Notes under the pieces: generated by a model
Told to the model about the DNA's origin: nothing
Database searches by the model: none
What the model saw: the letters and a program-made list of their open reading frames with translations, nothing else
Program-made: the position numbers and the translations under genes
Origin: Sulfurospirillum sp. UBA4058
GTDB lineage: Bacteria > Campylobacterota > Campylobacteria > Campylobacterales > Sulfurospirillaceae
DNA: 64,000 bases
Assembly (NCBI GenBank): GCA_002382085.1
Contig: DFZK01000005.1
Location: forward strand, 62,001 to 126,000
Direction of reading: 5' to 3'
Part shown: piece after piece, positions 1 to 7,998 of the stretch
How positions within the stretch are numbered: the first letter of the stretch is position 1
How the letters are laid out: each line of letters begins with the position of its first letter

Positions 1-1141
1 CAATATTCCCGAAGTTGCCGACGTCAAAACGCTTTTACAACTGCTCGCCAATTTGGGCGCGACCTATGCGTTTGTTCAAAAAAACGTCGTAGACGTGGAT
101 GCGACGAGCGTCAATTCGGCGTGTGCTAATTACGATATCGTCCGCAAAATGCGTGCGTCTATTTTAACGCTTGGACCTTTGCTAGCGCGTTTCGGGCATT
201 GCGAAGTCTCTTTACCCGGAGGATGCGCTATCGGACAGCGTCCGATCGATTTACATTTAAAAGCCTTAGAACAAATGGGTGCAGAAATCGAGATTAAGCA
301 AGGTTACGTGTTAGCAAAAGCACCCAAAGGGTTGAAAGGTGCGACGATCGTTTTCGATAAAGTCACGGTGACGGGCAGCGAAAATATCATTATGGCGGCA
401 GCGTTAGCACACGGAACGACGATGCTCGTCAACGTGGCGAAAGAGCCCGAAGTCGTGCAATTATGCGAAGTTTTGCGTGATGCGGGCGTGACGATTGAAG
501 GTGTGGGAAGTTCGAAACTCGTCATCGAAGGAAGCGGTGGGAAACTGCTGAATATTCCCGACTTTCGGGTGATCCCAGATCGTATCGAAGCGGGAACGTA
601 TTTGTGCGCCGGAGCGATTACAAAATCCAAAATAACGCTTAAAAACGTCAATCCGAAGCATTTGGAAGCGGTGATTTTGAAACTGAAGCAGATGGGATTT
701 GAAATTGACGAGACGGAAGAGTCGTTGACGATTCACCCGAATGAAAAAATGATCGCATGCGACATCGAAACTTCCGAATATCCGGGTTTTCCGACCGACT
801 TGCAAGCACAGTTTATGGCATTGTGTACGCAGGCGAAGGGAACGAGCCTGATCGACGAGCGATTGTTCGAAAACCGATTTATGCATGTGAGTGAATTGGC
901 GCGTATGGGTGCCAATATTAAGCTCAAAGGGCATACCGCGACGGTTGAAGGTAAAATGAAACTCAACGCCGCCGACGTGATGGCGACCGACTTGCGGGCG
1001 AGTTCGGCGTTAATTTTAGCTGCACTCGTAGCCGAAGGTACGACGAGAATCCATCGTATTTACCATTTGGATCGCGGATATGAAGATTTAGAAGGAAAAT
1101 TTTCACGACTCGGTGCCAATATCGAACGATTAGAGGAGTAA
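1..1141 (+). CDS. murA: UDP-N-acetylglucosamine 1-carboxyvinyltransferase (MurA), 5' truncated by window
   Basis: MurA transfers enolpyruvate from PEP to UDP-GlcNAc, the first committed step of peptidoglycan synthesis in the cytosol. The reading frame is open from base 2, so the N-terminus lies outside the window; about 379 residues are visible. The catalytic-cysteine loop GGCAIGQRP is intact, followed by the repeated alpha/beta EPT-fold segments and a C-terminal segment HLDRGYEDLEGKF typical of MurA. The stop codon carries the ribosome-binding sequence GAGGAG of the next gene, moeA, 3 bases downstream, so the two are probably co-transcribed. murA next to moeA is also the Campylobacter arrangement. 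Confidence 0.96.
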   Translation, partial: NIPEVADVKTLLQLLANLGATYAFVQKNVVDVDATSVNSACANYDIVRKMRASILTLGPLLARFGHCEVSLPGGCAIGQRPIDLHLKALEQMGAEIEIKQGYVLAKAPKGLKGATIVFDKVTVTGSENIIMAAALAHGTTMLVNVAKEPEVVQLCEVLRDAGVTIEGVGSSKLVIEGSGGKLLNIPDFRVIPDRIEAGTYLCAGAITKSKITLKNVNPKHLEAVILKLKQMGFEIDETEESLTIHPNEKMIACDIETSEYPGFPTDLQAQFMALCTQAKGTSLIDERLFENRFMHVSELARMGANIKLKGHTATVEGKMKLNAADVMATDLRASSALILAALVAEGTTRIHRIYHLDRGYEDLEGKFSRLGANIERLEE

Positions 1142-1144
1142 GTT

Positions 1145-2344
1145 ATGGCAAAGCAAAGCAGTATCGATTTTTTAAGTGCCGTCGAAAAAAGCCTCTCTTT
1201 GGCGACGCATACGCCGCATCCCGAATGGGTTAGTGTTTTTCAAGCTCTCGGTCGTACGTTGGCGCAAGACGTTACATGTCAAAAAAATCTTCCCTCGTAT
1301 AACAATGCCGCTTTAGACGGTTTTGCATTTCGTTTTGAGAGTTTGAGTGACAAAATGCGTATCAAACGAACGATTTTAGCGGGTGAAGTTGTTTCGGAAT
1401 GTTTGGGCGAACACGAGTGCTATAAAATTATGACCGGAGCCAAAGTACCCGACGATGCCGATACGATCATACCGTTTGAAGAGTGTTCGATCGAAGCCGA
1501 TACGTGGATGAGACCTCGTGCTCAAATCAAAAAAGGCAATGCGCTACGTCAAAAAGGCGAAGAAGCAGCATTAGGTTCTTTGCTATTGAGAAAAGGGACG
1601 GTGCTCACCTCTCGTGAAATGGCGGTTCTCGCTTCACAAGGTATTAGCATGGTCTTGACCTATAAACAACTCAATATTGCGGTTTTTTCGACCGGAAACG
1701 AGTTAAAAGCTCCGTGGGAGCGCGCCAGCGAAGATGAAATTTATGACATTAACGCACTTTCTATCATTTCGCTTTTGGAAGAACACGGTTTTAAAGCCTC
1801 GTATTGCGGCGTGATTCCCGATAATTTAAGGACGGCAACGCGTTATTTCGCAACCATGAAACAATACGACGTTTTAATTACGAGCGGCGGCGTGAGTATG
1901 GGCGAGGCGGATTTTGTCGAGCGTGCACTCAAAAATAACGGTTTTGAAGCCGTGTTTAACGGAATCAACATTAAACCCGGAAAGCCGACGATGATGGGTG
2001 TTATGGATCAGACGATTATCGCTTCGATGCCGGGGAATCCTTTAGCGGCTTACGTCAACGCATTTGTCTTTTTGCTTCCTTTACTTAAAAAACTTCAAGG
2101 ACAAACGAATTTTTTTCATACACGCTTAACCGCCGTCAATAAAACCTCGTTTGCGATGAAATCGGGTCGCGTCAATTTTGTTTTAGGGTATCACGACGAC
2201 GGTATCTTTGAAGTTTACGGTCATAATAAATACGGATCGGGAATGGTACGCCCTTTGCAAAATGCCAATGCGCTATGGATTAGCGATGAGACGGATTTAC
2301 ATGTCAACGCCGGCGATACGATTCGCATTACCTCTCTTTTGTGA
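1145..2344 (+). CDS. moeA: Molybdopterin molybdenumtransferase (MoeA)
   Basis: MoeA inserts molybdate into adenylylated molybdopterin to complete the molybdenum cofactor. The 399-residue protein has the family layout: an N-terminal domain with NNAALDGFAF (the conserved substrate loop), the MoCF-binding domain with STGNEL and TSGGVSMGEADFV, and a C-terminal beta domain beginning after the SMPGNPLAAYV motif. The ATG follows GAGGAG located in the murA stop region. Its presence shows that the organism uses Mo/W-pterin enzymes. MoeA is not part of nitrogenase cofactor synthesis, so it should not be tied to the Fe-only nitrogenase genes downstream. Confidence 0.95.
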   Translation: MAKQSSIDFLSAVEKSLSLATHTPHPEWVSVFQALGRTLAQDVTCQKNLPSYNNAALDGFAFRFESLSDKMRIKRTILAGEVVSECLGEHECYKIMTGAKVPDDADTIIPFEECSIEADTWMRPRAQIKKGNALRQKGEEAALGSLLLRKGTVLTSREMAVLASQGISMVLTYKQLNIAVFSTGNELKAPWERASEDEIYDINALSIISLLEEHGFKASYCGVIPDNLRTATRYFATMKQYDVLITSGGVSMGEADFVERALKNNGFEAVFNGINIKPGKPTMMGVMDQTIIASMPGNPLAAYVNAFVFLLPLLKKLQGQTNFFHTRLTAVNKTSFAMKSGRVNFVLGYHDDGIFEVYGHNKYGSGMVRPLQNANALWISDETDLHVNAGDTIRITSLL

Positions 2345-2463
2345 GATTAATTGTAAAAAATAATTTAATTTTCAGAATTTTAGTATAAAAAACTTGACCG
2401 TTTAACCTTTTTTTCGGTATATTGAACGAAAAATTTATCCAAAAAAGATCTAAAGGCTTGGTA

Positions 2464-4089
2464 ATGTTTAAGAATTTAAAGATTTCGACGAAATTGCTTA
2501 TTATCTCCCTCGTAACGGTTTTAGGATTATCGCTTCTTTCGTATATCGGAATTAATGCGAGTTTGGTCGGTAAGAGTTCCTTGGAAACGATTTACGAAAA
2601 AAATGTGGTTCCCGATGCCGAAATTACGACCGCACGCACGACGTTTGAAATGATTTTAAACGATTTAATTCACGTGACCAGCGAATTTTTGCCGACGGGA
2701 CAAGCCAGAGATCGCCTACCTAAAATTGAAACCGAGATGAATGCGTTTTTTGCTAAAGCTTTGCAGAGCGATTTTTACAACGATCCGACGCTCAAGCAAA
2801 ATTTAAACGAAGCGTACGAGCGTTACTCTCAAAAAATTGCCCCGAAGTTTCAAAAAATTCATGCATTGTACGTTAAAGACCATAGGGAAGATATCGGCGA
2901 TATGGCGGTTGAAATCGAAGACGATTGCCATTATATTAGCCAACGGTTTCACAACATTTCTTCGTTTACCAACCAACGCGTTAAAGATATCAGCGTCGAA
3001 ATTAGCGCAAAACTCAATCGCAATTTGTACATCGTGATTGCCGTTTCGGTCATGATTTTAGTGATTACGACGGGCTTATTGTTTTCGATTAGCCGCTACA
3101 TCGTTAAACGTATCGGTCGTATCGGCGAGCATCTGTCCGAAATCACCAAAGATTTGGCGTTAAATCGTCCGATCGTTCCGTGTAACTACGATGAGATCGG
3201 CGAGATAAGCAGTAATCTTAATACGCTTTTATCGACCTTGCAACAAGCTTTGCTCAAAGCCAAAACGACGATGTCGAGTAATTCTACGATCAATAAAAGC
3301 ATGCAGACGTTTTCCAATCAAATCACCAATGTTGCAAAAGAGCAAGATCGTATCGTCGAGAACGTCAAAAAATTAACGGCAAAAATCAATCGTGAATTAC
3401 AAGAATCCTGTGAAATTTCCGAAACGTCGGCAACGTATATGAAGGAAGATTACGCAATGCTGGATATGATGATCGAGACTTTGGACGAAATTGTCGAGAG
3501 CATCAACACCGTGAGTCGCGAAGAACAGAATATTTCGACACAAATGCATGATCTTGCCGAACAAACGGCGCAAATTCGTTCTATTTTGGAAATGATTAAA
3601 GATATTGCCGATCAAACCAATCTTTTAGCACTCAATGCCGCGATTGAAGCGGCGCGTGCGGGCGAACACGGTCGCGGATTTGCCGTGGTTGCCGATGAAG
3701 TACGCAAGCTTGCCGAACGCACGCAAAAATCACTTTCCGAAATCGACGTAACGATTAGCGTCGTGGTTCAAAGTGTTTCGAGCGCGAGTGAAAACATCAA
3801 AGAAAACAGCCAAAAAGTGGTCGATTTGAACGAAAACGCTATTAAAATTTCTTCAATGGCAAACGAAACCAAAGAAAAAACAGCAAAGAGTTTGGACATT
3901 ACCAACGTCGCTTACAAAAAAGCCGTCGATATTTCTCAAGAGATCGATGCACTGACCAAGGGCGTCGAAGAAGCCAACGGCTTGGCACACGAAAATAAAC
4001 AGGTCGCCGATAACTTGCTCGCTATTTCCAACGACTTAAATCATTCGACGGCGGAGCTTGAGCAAGAGATCAACAGTTTTCAGGTTTAA
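2464..4089 (+). CDS. Methyl-accepting chemotaxis protein with periplasmic four-helix-type sensor
   Basis: A 541-residue transmembrane chemoreceptor. One membrane segment lies near residues 10-30, followed by a roughly 150-residue periplasmic helical domain (4HB/CHASE3-like in composition), a second membrane segment (around VIAVSVMILVITTG), a HAMP region, and a signalling domain with the invariant hairpin DQTNLLALNAAIEAARAGEH. The ATG at 2464 was chosen because AAAGG lies 8 bases upstream and the protein then begins with a short basic N-terminus ahead of the membrane helix; a TTG 42 bases earlier is in frame but has no ribosome site. The ligand cannot be told from sequence. It stands alone, followed by a hairpin. 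Confidence 0.93.
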   Translation: MFKNLKISTKLLIISLVTVLGLSLLSYIGINASLVGKSSLETIYEKNVVPDAEITTARTTFEMILNDLIHVTSEFLPTGQARDRLPKIETEMNAFFAKALQSDFYNDPTLKQNLNEAYERYSQKIAPKFQKIHALYVKDHREDIGDMAVEIEDDCHYISQRFHNISSFTNQRVKDISVEISAKLNRNLYIVIAVSVMILVITTGLLFSISRYIVKRIGRIGEHLSEITKDLALNRPIVPCNYDEIGEISSNLNTLLSTLQQALLKAKTTMSSNSTINKSMQTFSNQITNVAKEQDRIVENVKKLTAKINRELQESCEISETSATYMKEDYAMLDMMIETLDEIVESINTVSREEQNISTQMHDLAEQTAQIRSILEMIKDIADQTNLLALNAAIEAARAGEHGRGFAVVADEVRKLAERTQKSLSEIDVTISVVVQSVSSASENIKENSQKVVDLNENAIKISSMANETKEKTAKSLDITNVAYKKAVDISQEIDALTKGVEEANGLAHENKQVADNLLAISNDLNHSTAELEQEINSFQV

Positions 4090-4144
4090 ACGCTATTTAA
4101 AGCCCTTCATCGTCAATTTGTGTTACAATTATCATGCTCTAACG

Positions 4145-4168
4145 ACGCAAAAATATCCATTTTTGCGT
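4145..4168. terminator. Perfect 10-bp inverted repeat downstream of the chemoreceptor gene
   Basis: ACGCAAAAAT and ATTTTTGCGT are perfect inverted repeats separated by ATCC. The stem has a T-rich right arm and could act as a terminator for the chemoreceptor gene, although a distinct U-tract after the stem is missing. A second copy of GCGCAAAAAA lies just downstream. It sits before the tRNA promoter. Confidence 0.5.
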
Positions 4169-4187
4169 TGAAAGGCGCAAAAAACTA

Positions 4188-4216
4188 TTGACATAAAGGG
4201 GCTTTTTTGATAGAAT
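4188..4216 (+). promoter_or_regulatory. Sigma-70 promoter of tRNA-Gly
   Basis: A perfect -35 box TTGACA (4188-4193) is separated by 17 bases from the -10 box TAGAAT (4211-4216). The predicted transcript would start about 6 bases before the mature tRNA. A recognisable -35 is rare in Campylobacterota, where most promoters in this window show only a -10 element, so this is probably a strong stable-RNA promoter. It may also drive flgA and the operon behind it. Confidence 0.8.
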
Positions 4217-4228
4217 TCCGTCCGTTTT

Positions 4229-4303
<75 letters not shown>

Positions 4304-4314
4304 TTTTTATCTTC

Positions 4315-5202
4315 TTGTATTTTTCTTCTTTCCTTTTTTCCCAAACAATTTATCTTGATAAAACTTATTGCGTCGATCACGCAGACGTGAGAGCCTCCTT
4401 TTTCGGTTACAAAGACGCACACTCCAAAGACGACCCCGTTTTGGTCGAAATTCCTAAAGACCGCATGCAATACACCGTGATGAGCGGTGCAATTCTCTCC
4501 TTTTTTAACGACCGAAATATTAGCGTCGTCGATACGAGCGAAGGCGTCGTCGTTTTTAAAAAAGAGTGTCGTTTAATGGGCAAAGCCGAAGAGATCGAAG
4601 CCCTTTTTTTGAAAAAATTTCAAGCCGCCGCTCCTTACGTGCTGATTGAGAGCAAACCGCATATCAGTATTAAAGCCTCTTTGCCGGCCGATTTTAAACG
4701 ATACGAACTCCTTGATATCCTTTTACCCGAGAATACGCTTCGTAAGAACAACGGCTCGTTCGTCGCTCTTTTTAAAGTTGCGGACAAAGAGCGGAAGCTT
4801 TATTTCTCGTATGAAATGGATGCCAAAGCGCGCGTATTTAAAGCAAAACGTAATTTGCTTAACGGTACAATCCTCGGCAACGATGATTTTGAAACGGTGC
4901 TCGTCGGATTGGACGCATTACCGAACCGCGCTATGCTCCGCGAGAACACGCAAACGTTAGTGGTAAAAAGCAACGTCAAAGAGGGACAAATTCTTACCGA
5001 TTATCTCTTTGAACCCAAACGTCTCGTGACGAAAAAATCGACTATTAAAGCATTATACAAAGACGAAAGCTTAAGCATCGAGGTTCAAGCAACCCTTTTA
5101 GATGACGGCGACGTAGGAGATATCGTGAGAATCAAGACCGAACAAGGTAAAATCTTAAATGCAAAAATCGTCTCCCCTAACGAAGCGGTGATTCTCGAAT
5201 GA
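4315..5202 (+). CDS. flgA: Flagellar P-ring chaperone FlgA (SAF domain)
   Basis: FlgA is a periplasmic chaperone for assembly of the flagellar P-ring. The C-terminal part shows the ChapFlgA/SAF region: a beta-clip segment (around NLLNGTILGNDDFETV) and a terminal beta segment ending in GDIVRIKTEQGKILNAKIV, as in other FlgA proteins. The N-terminus is hydrophobic (FLYFSSFLFSQT), a likely signal sequence. The start is uncertain: no ATG is available after the tRNA, and the TTG at 4315 (or an ATT at 4303 inside the tRNA CCA end) has no ribosome-binding site; the frame stays open back through the tRNA. It overlaps ubiX by 4 bases. The gene order flgA-ubiX-coaD-tmk-hisS matches Campylobacter. Confidence 0.82.
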   Translation: MYFSSFLFSQTIYLDKTYCVDHADVRASFFGYKDAHSKDDPVLVEIPKDRMQYTVMSGAILSFFNDRNISVVDTSEGVVVFKKECRLMGKAEEIEALFLKKFQAAAPYVLIESKPHISIKASLPADFKRYELLDILLPENTLRKNNGSFVALFKVADKERKLYFSYEMDAKARVFKAKRNLLNGTILGNDDFETVLVGLDALPNRAMLRENTQTLVVKSNVKEGQILTDYLFEPKRLVTKKSTIKALYKDESLSIEVQATLLDDGDVGDIVRIKTEQGKILNAKIVSPNEAVILE

Positions 5203-5729
5203 AACGTCTTATCGTCGGTATTAGCGGTGCTAGCGGCGTAGAATTGGGTTTAGCTTTTTTGAGGGCACTTCCGCTTGGCATCGAAACGTATCTCATCGTG
5301 TCCGATCACGCCAAAGTCGTTTTTGAGAAAGAACACGCTTCGATCCGTCTTTTAGACGATGCCGATATTGCCGCACCGAGTGCTTCGGGCTCGTTTCAAT
5401 GCGATGCCATGGTGATTATCCCGTGCAGTATGAATACTTTGGCGAAAATCGCTTACGGTATTGCCGATAACCTCTTAACGCGCAGTGCAAGCGTCATGCT
5501 GAAAGAAAAACGTCCTTTATTACTCGCACCGCGTGAAATGCCCTTCTCTGCTATCGCTTTGGAAAATATGCATAAACTCTCTTTGCTCGGAGTTCATATC
5601 GCGCCGCCGGTTGCGGGCTACTATGCCGACGTCGACTCTTTAGAAAAGATGGAGAATTTTTTCATCGGTAAGTGGTTTGATCTTTTAGGTATCGAACATT
5701 CGTTATTTAAACGGTGGGAGGGAGCATAA
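5199..5729 (+). CDS. ubiX: Flavin prenyltransferase UbiX
   Basis: UbiX joins dimethylallyl phosphate to FMN, making the prenylated-FMN cofactor used by UbiD-type decarboxylases. The 176-residue protein begins with the FMN-binding GISGASG loop and carries the PCSMNTLAKIAYGIADNL segment and PLLLAPREMPFS, both diagnostic for the family. It overlaps flgA by 4 bases (ATGA) and its TAA stop overlaps the coaD ATG, which indicates translational coupling. No UbiD is visible in this window. Confidence 0.94.
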   Translation: MKRLIVGISGASGVELGLAFLRALPLGIETYLIVSDHAKVVFEKEHASIRLLDDADIAAPSASGSFQCDAMVIIPCSMNTLAKIAYGIADNLLTRSASVMLKEKRPLLLAPREMPFSAIALENMHKLSLLGVHIAPPVAGYYADVDSLEKMENFFIGKWFDLLGIEHSLFKRWEGA

Positions 5730-6211
5730 TGCGCGTTGCGATTTATCCGGGGACGTTCGATCCCATTACCAACGGTCATATGGACGTTATTAAACGGGCA
5801 CGTAAACTTTTCGATAAAGTGCTCGTCGCGGTAGCGTTTTCGGAAGAAAAGCGTCCGATGTTCGACGTTCAAACGCGCGTCGAGATGGCAAGAGCCGCCG
5901 TTTGCGGTTTGGAAGACGTACAGGTAGAGGCTTTTGACGGTTTGCTGGTGCGTTTTTCCCAAGAAAAAAATATTCGCGTGATGATTCGAGGTCTTCGTGC
6001 CGTTAGCGACTTTGAGTTTGAATTGCAGATGGGCTACGCCAACGCGTCGCTATGGAACGAAATTGAAACGGTTTATCTGATGCCGAGTTTGAAAAATGCG
6101 TTTATTAGCTCCTCCGTGGTACGTTCTATCGCCAAACACGGCGGGAACGTATCGCATTTAATTCCCTCTGCCGTTTTACCTTTTGTGGAAAGAAAGCTTA
6201 CATGTATGTAA
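5729..6211 (+). CDS. coaD: Phosphopantetheine adenylyltransferase (CoaD)
   Basis: CoaD makes dephospho-CoA from 4'-phosphopantetheine and ATP. The 160-residue length is normal. The nucleotidyltransferase motif YPGTFDPITNGH is at the N-terminus, RGLRAVSDFEFELQM in the middle and ISSSVVRSIAKHGG near the C-terminus. The ATG at 5729 overlaps the ubiX stop (TAATG) and is preceded by GGGAGGGAG. A GTG 15 bases earlier is in frame, but it would sit upstream of this ribosome site. The end overlaps tmk by 10 bases. Confidence 0.96.
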   Translation: MRVAIYPGTFDPITNGHMDVIKRARKLFDKVLVAVAFSEEKRPMFDVQTRVEMARAAVCGLEDVQVEAFDGLLVRFSQEKNIRVMIRGLRAVSDFEFELQMGYANASLWNEIETVYLMPSLKNAFISSSVVRSIAKHGGNVSHLIPSAVLPFVERKLTCM

Positions 6212-6786
6212 TTTTTGAAGGGGTCGATACGACCGGAAAAAGCACGCAAGTGCGTCTTTTTGAACAAAAAAATCCCGACGTACTTGCGACCAAAGAGCCC
6301 GGCGGTACGCCCTTGGGTATGAAGCTTCGCGAGATGCTTTTAAACGGCGAGGCGAAAGCGTCGCTCTATGCGGAGTTGTTTTTATTTTTGGCCGATCGCG
6401 CGTTGCATTACGACACGGTCGTTCAACCGCATCGCGATCGACGCATCGTGATTAGCGATCGGGGATTTGTTTCGGGCATCGCCTACGCGTGCGCCAATCA
6501 CGAAGAAATCGATGGCGAATTTTTGCTTCAAATGAACCGTTTGGCGCTTCAGGGAACCTACCCCGATAAAATCGTTCTTTTTTTGACCGACGAGGCATTG
6601 ATTCAAAAACGTTTGGGCGTAAAGGAAAACGATGCGATCGAAGAGCGAGGCGTAAGCTATTTGTTACGAATTCAAGCTATAATGCGCCGCATCGTTAAGA
6701 GCCTCCCGATACGCTCTTTAGAGGTCGACGCAACGCAAAGCATCGAAGCAATTTATCAACAGATTGAGGAATTTTTACATGATTAA
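6202..6786 (+). CDS. tmk: Thymidylate kinase (Tmk)
   Basis: Tmk phosphorylates dTMP to dTDP. The 194-residue protein has the P-loop FEGVDTTGKSTQ at residues 4-15, the TKEPGGTPLG segment, the DRALHYD motif and the RIVISDRGFVSG stretch. It overlaps coaD by 10 bases and hisS by 8 bases, which places it in the middle of a tightly packed operon. Confidence 0.95.
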   Translation: MYVIFEGVDTTGKSTQVRLFEQKNPDVLATKEPGGTPLGMKLREMLLNGEAKASLYAELFLFLADRALHYDTVVQPHRDRRIVISDRGFVSGIAYACANHEEIDGEFLLQMNRLALQGTYPDKIVLFLTDEALIQKRLGVKENDAIEERGVSYLLRIQAIMRRIVKSLPIRSLEVDATQSIEAIYQQIEEFLHD

Positions 6787-7987
6787 TGCATTACGCGGTA
6801 TGAAAGATACGCTTTTCCCGCACAATGAAGTTTACATGTACGTGATCGATACATGTACCAAGATTGCCCGAAACTACGGTTTTTCATTGATTGAAACGCC
6901 GATTTTGGAAGAGACGGCACTGTTTAAACGCAGCGTTGGCGAAAGCAGCGACATCGTCGGTAAAGAAATGTATCAGTTTAGAGACAAAGGCGATAACGAC
7001 GTCTGTTTGCGTCCTGAAGGAACGGCGGGTATCGTTAGAGCTTTTATTCAAGAAAAATACGACAAAGCGGGATTGTCGAAACGCTTTTTTTACCACGGAC
7101 CGATGTTTCGCTACGAACGACCGCAAAAAGGACGACTCAGACAATTTCACCAATTCGGTGCGGAGAGTTTCGGCGAAGCAAACGTGAGGGAAGACGCGAC
7201 GATTATTTTAATGATTAAAGCGATTTTTGAAGCCCTCGGTATCGGCTATACGTTGGAAATCAACTCTTTGGGCTGCCCCGCGTGCATGCCCTCTTACCGA
7301 ACGGGTTTGGTCTCGTTTTTAGAAAGCGTCGAGGGATTGTGCGAAGATTGCGAACGTCGAAAAACAACCAATCCGATTCGCGTGTTAGACTGTAAAAACG
7401 AACATTGCCAAACTTTACTTCAAAACGCACCGTTGATCGTCGATCATTTATGCTCTACATGTAAGAGTGATTTTGAGACGTTAAAATCGATTTTGGATCA
7501 TTTCGGTATGGCGTATCGCGTCAATCCCAAGTTGGTACGCGGGCTTGATTATTATTCCAAAACGGCGTTTGAGTTCGTCAGTTCCGAAATCGGAGCGCAA
7601 AGTGCTATTGCCGGCGGAGGTCGTTATGATCGTTTGGTGGAATTTTTGGACGGAAAGCCTACCCCTGCGGTCGGATTTGCGATGGGTATCGAGCGTTTAA
7701 TGGATTTGGTGAAGATGCCCGAATCGAAACGCGAGGGATACTACATCGCCGCTTTATGCGAAGAGGCATTGGAGAGCGTGTATACGTTGGTTCAGCAAAA
7801 ACGCGCGATCACGAAAGTTTTAACGAGTTACGAACCCAAATCGCTTAAAAATCACCTCAAAGCCGCCGATAAATTTTATGTAAAATTTTGTGTATGTATC
7901 GGCGAAGACGAATTAGCCAACCAAACGGTATGGATCAAAGATTTAGAGAGTAAAGAAGAACATCATATGCCTATCGAGAACTTTTAA
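6779..7987 (+). CDS. hisS: Histidyl-tRNA synthetase
   Basis: Class II aminoacyl-tRNA synthetase that charges tRNA-His. Class II motif 2 is seen as FRYERPQKGRLRQFHQFGAE and motif 3 as AVGFAMGIERL; the His-specific segments LVRGLDYYSKTAFEF and GGRYDRL are present. The ATG at 6779 gives the usual MINALRGMKD start and is preceded by TGAGGA 8 bases upstream; an upstream GTG frame extension of 5 codons is not needed. The length of 402 residues is typical. A Cys cluster (CPAC, CEDC, CSTC) in the insertion domain suggests metal binding, as in some bacterial HisRS. Confidence 0.96.
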   Translation: MINALRGMKDTLFPHNEVYMYVIDTCTKIARNYGFSLIETPILEETALFKRSVGESSDIVGKEMYQFRDKGDNDVCLRPEGTAGIVRAFIQEKYDKAGLSKRFFYHGPMFRYERPQKGRLRQFHQFGAESFGEANVREDATIILMIKAIFEALGIGYTLEINSLGCPACMPSYRTGLVSFLESVEGLCEDCERRKTTNPIRVLDCKNEHCQTLLQNAPLIVDHLCSTCKSDFETLKSILDHFGMAYRVNPKLVRGLDYYSKTAFEFVSSEIGAQSAIAGGGRYDRLVEFLDGKPTPAVGFAMGIERLMDLVKMPESKREGYYIAALCEEALESVYTLVQQKRAITKVLTSYEPKSLKNHLKAADKFYVKFCVCIGEDELANQTVWIKDLESKEEHHMPIENF

Positions 7988-7998
7988 GGAGCAAAACA

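Noticed and set aside
2422..2463. Longer chemoreceptor start at a TTG
   Set aside because: No ribosome-binding site, and the added residues are unlike chemoreceptor N-termini; ATG 2464 has AAAGG.
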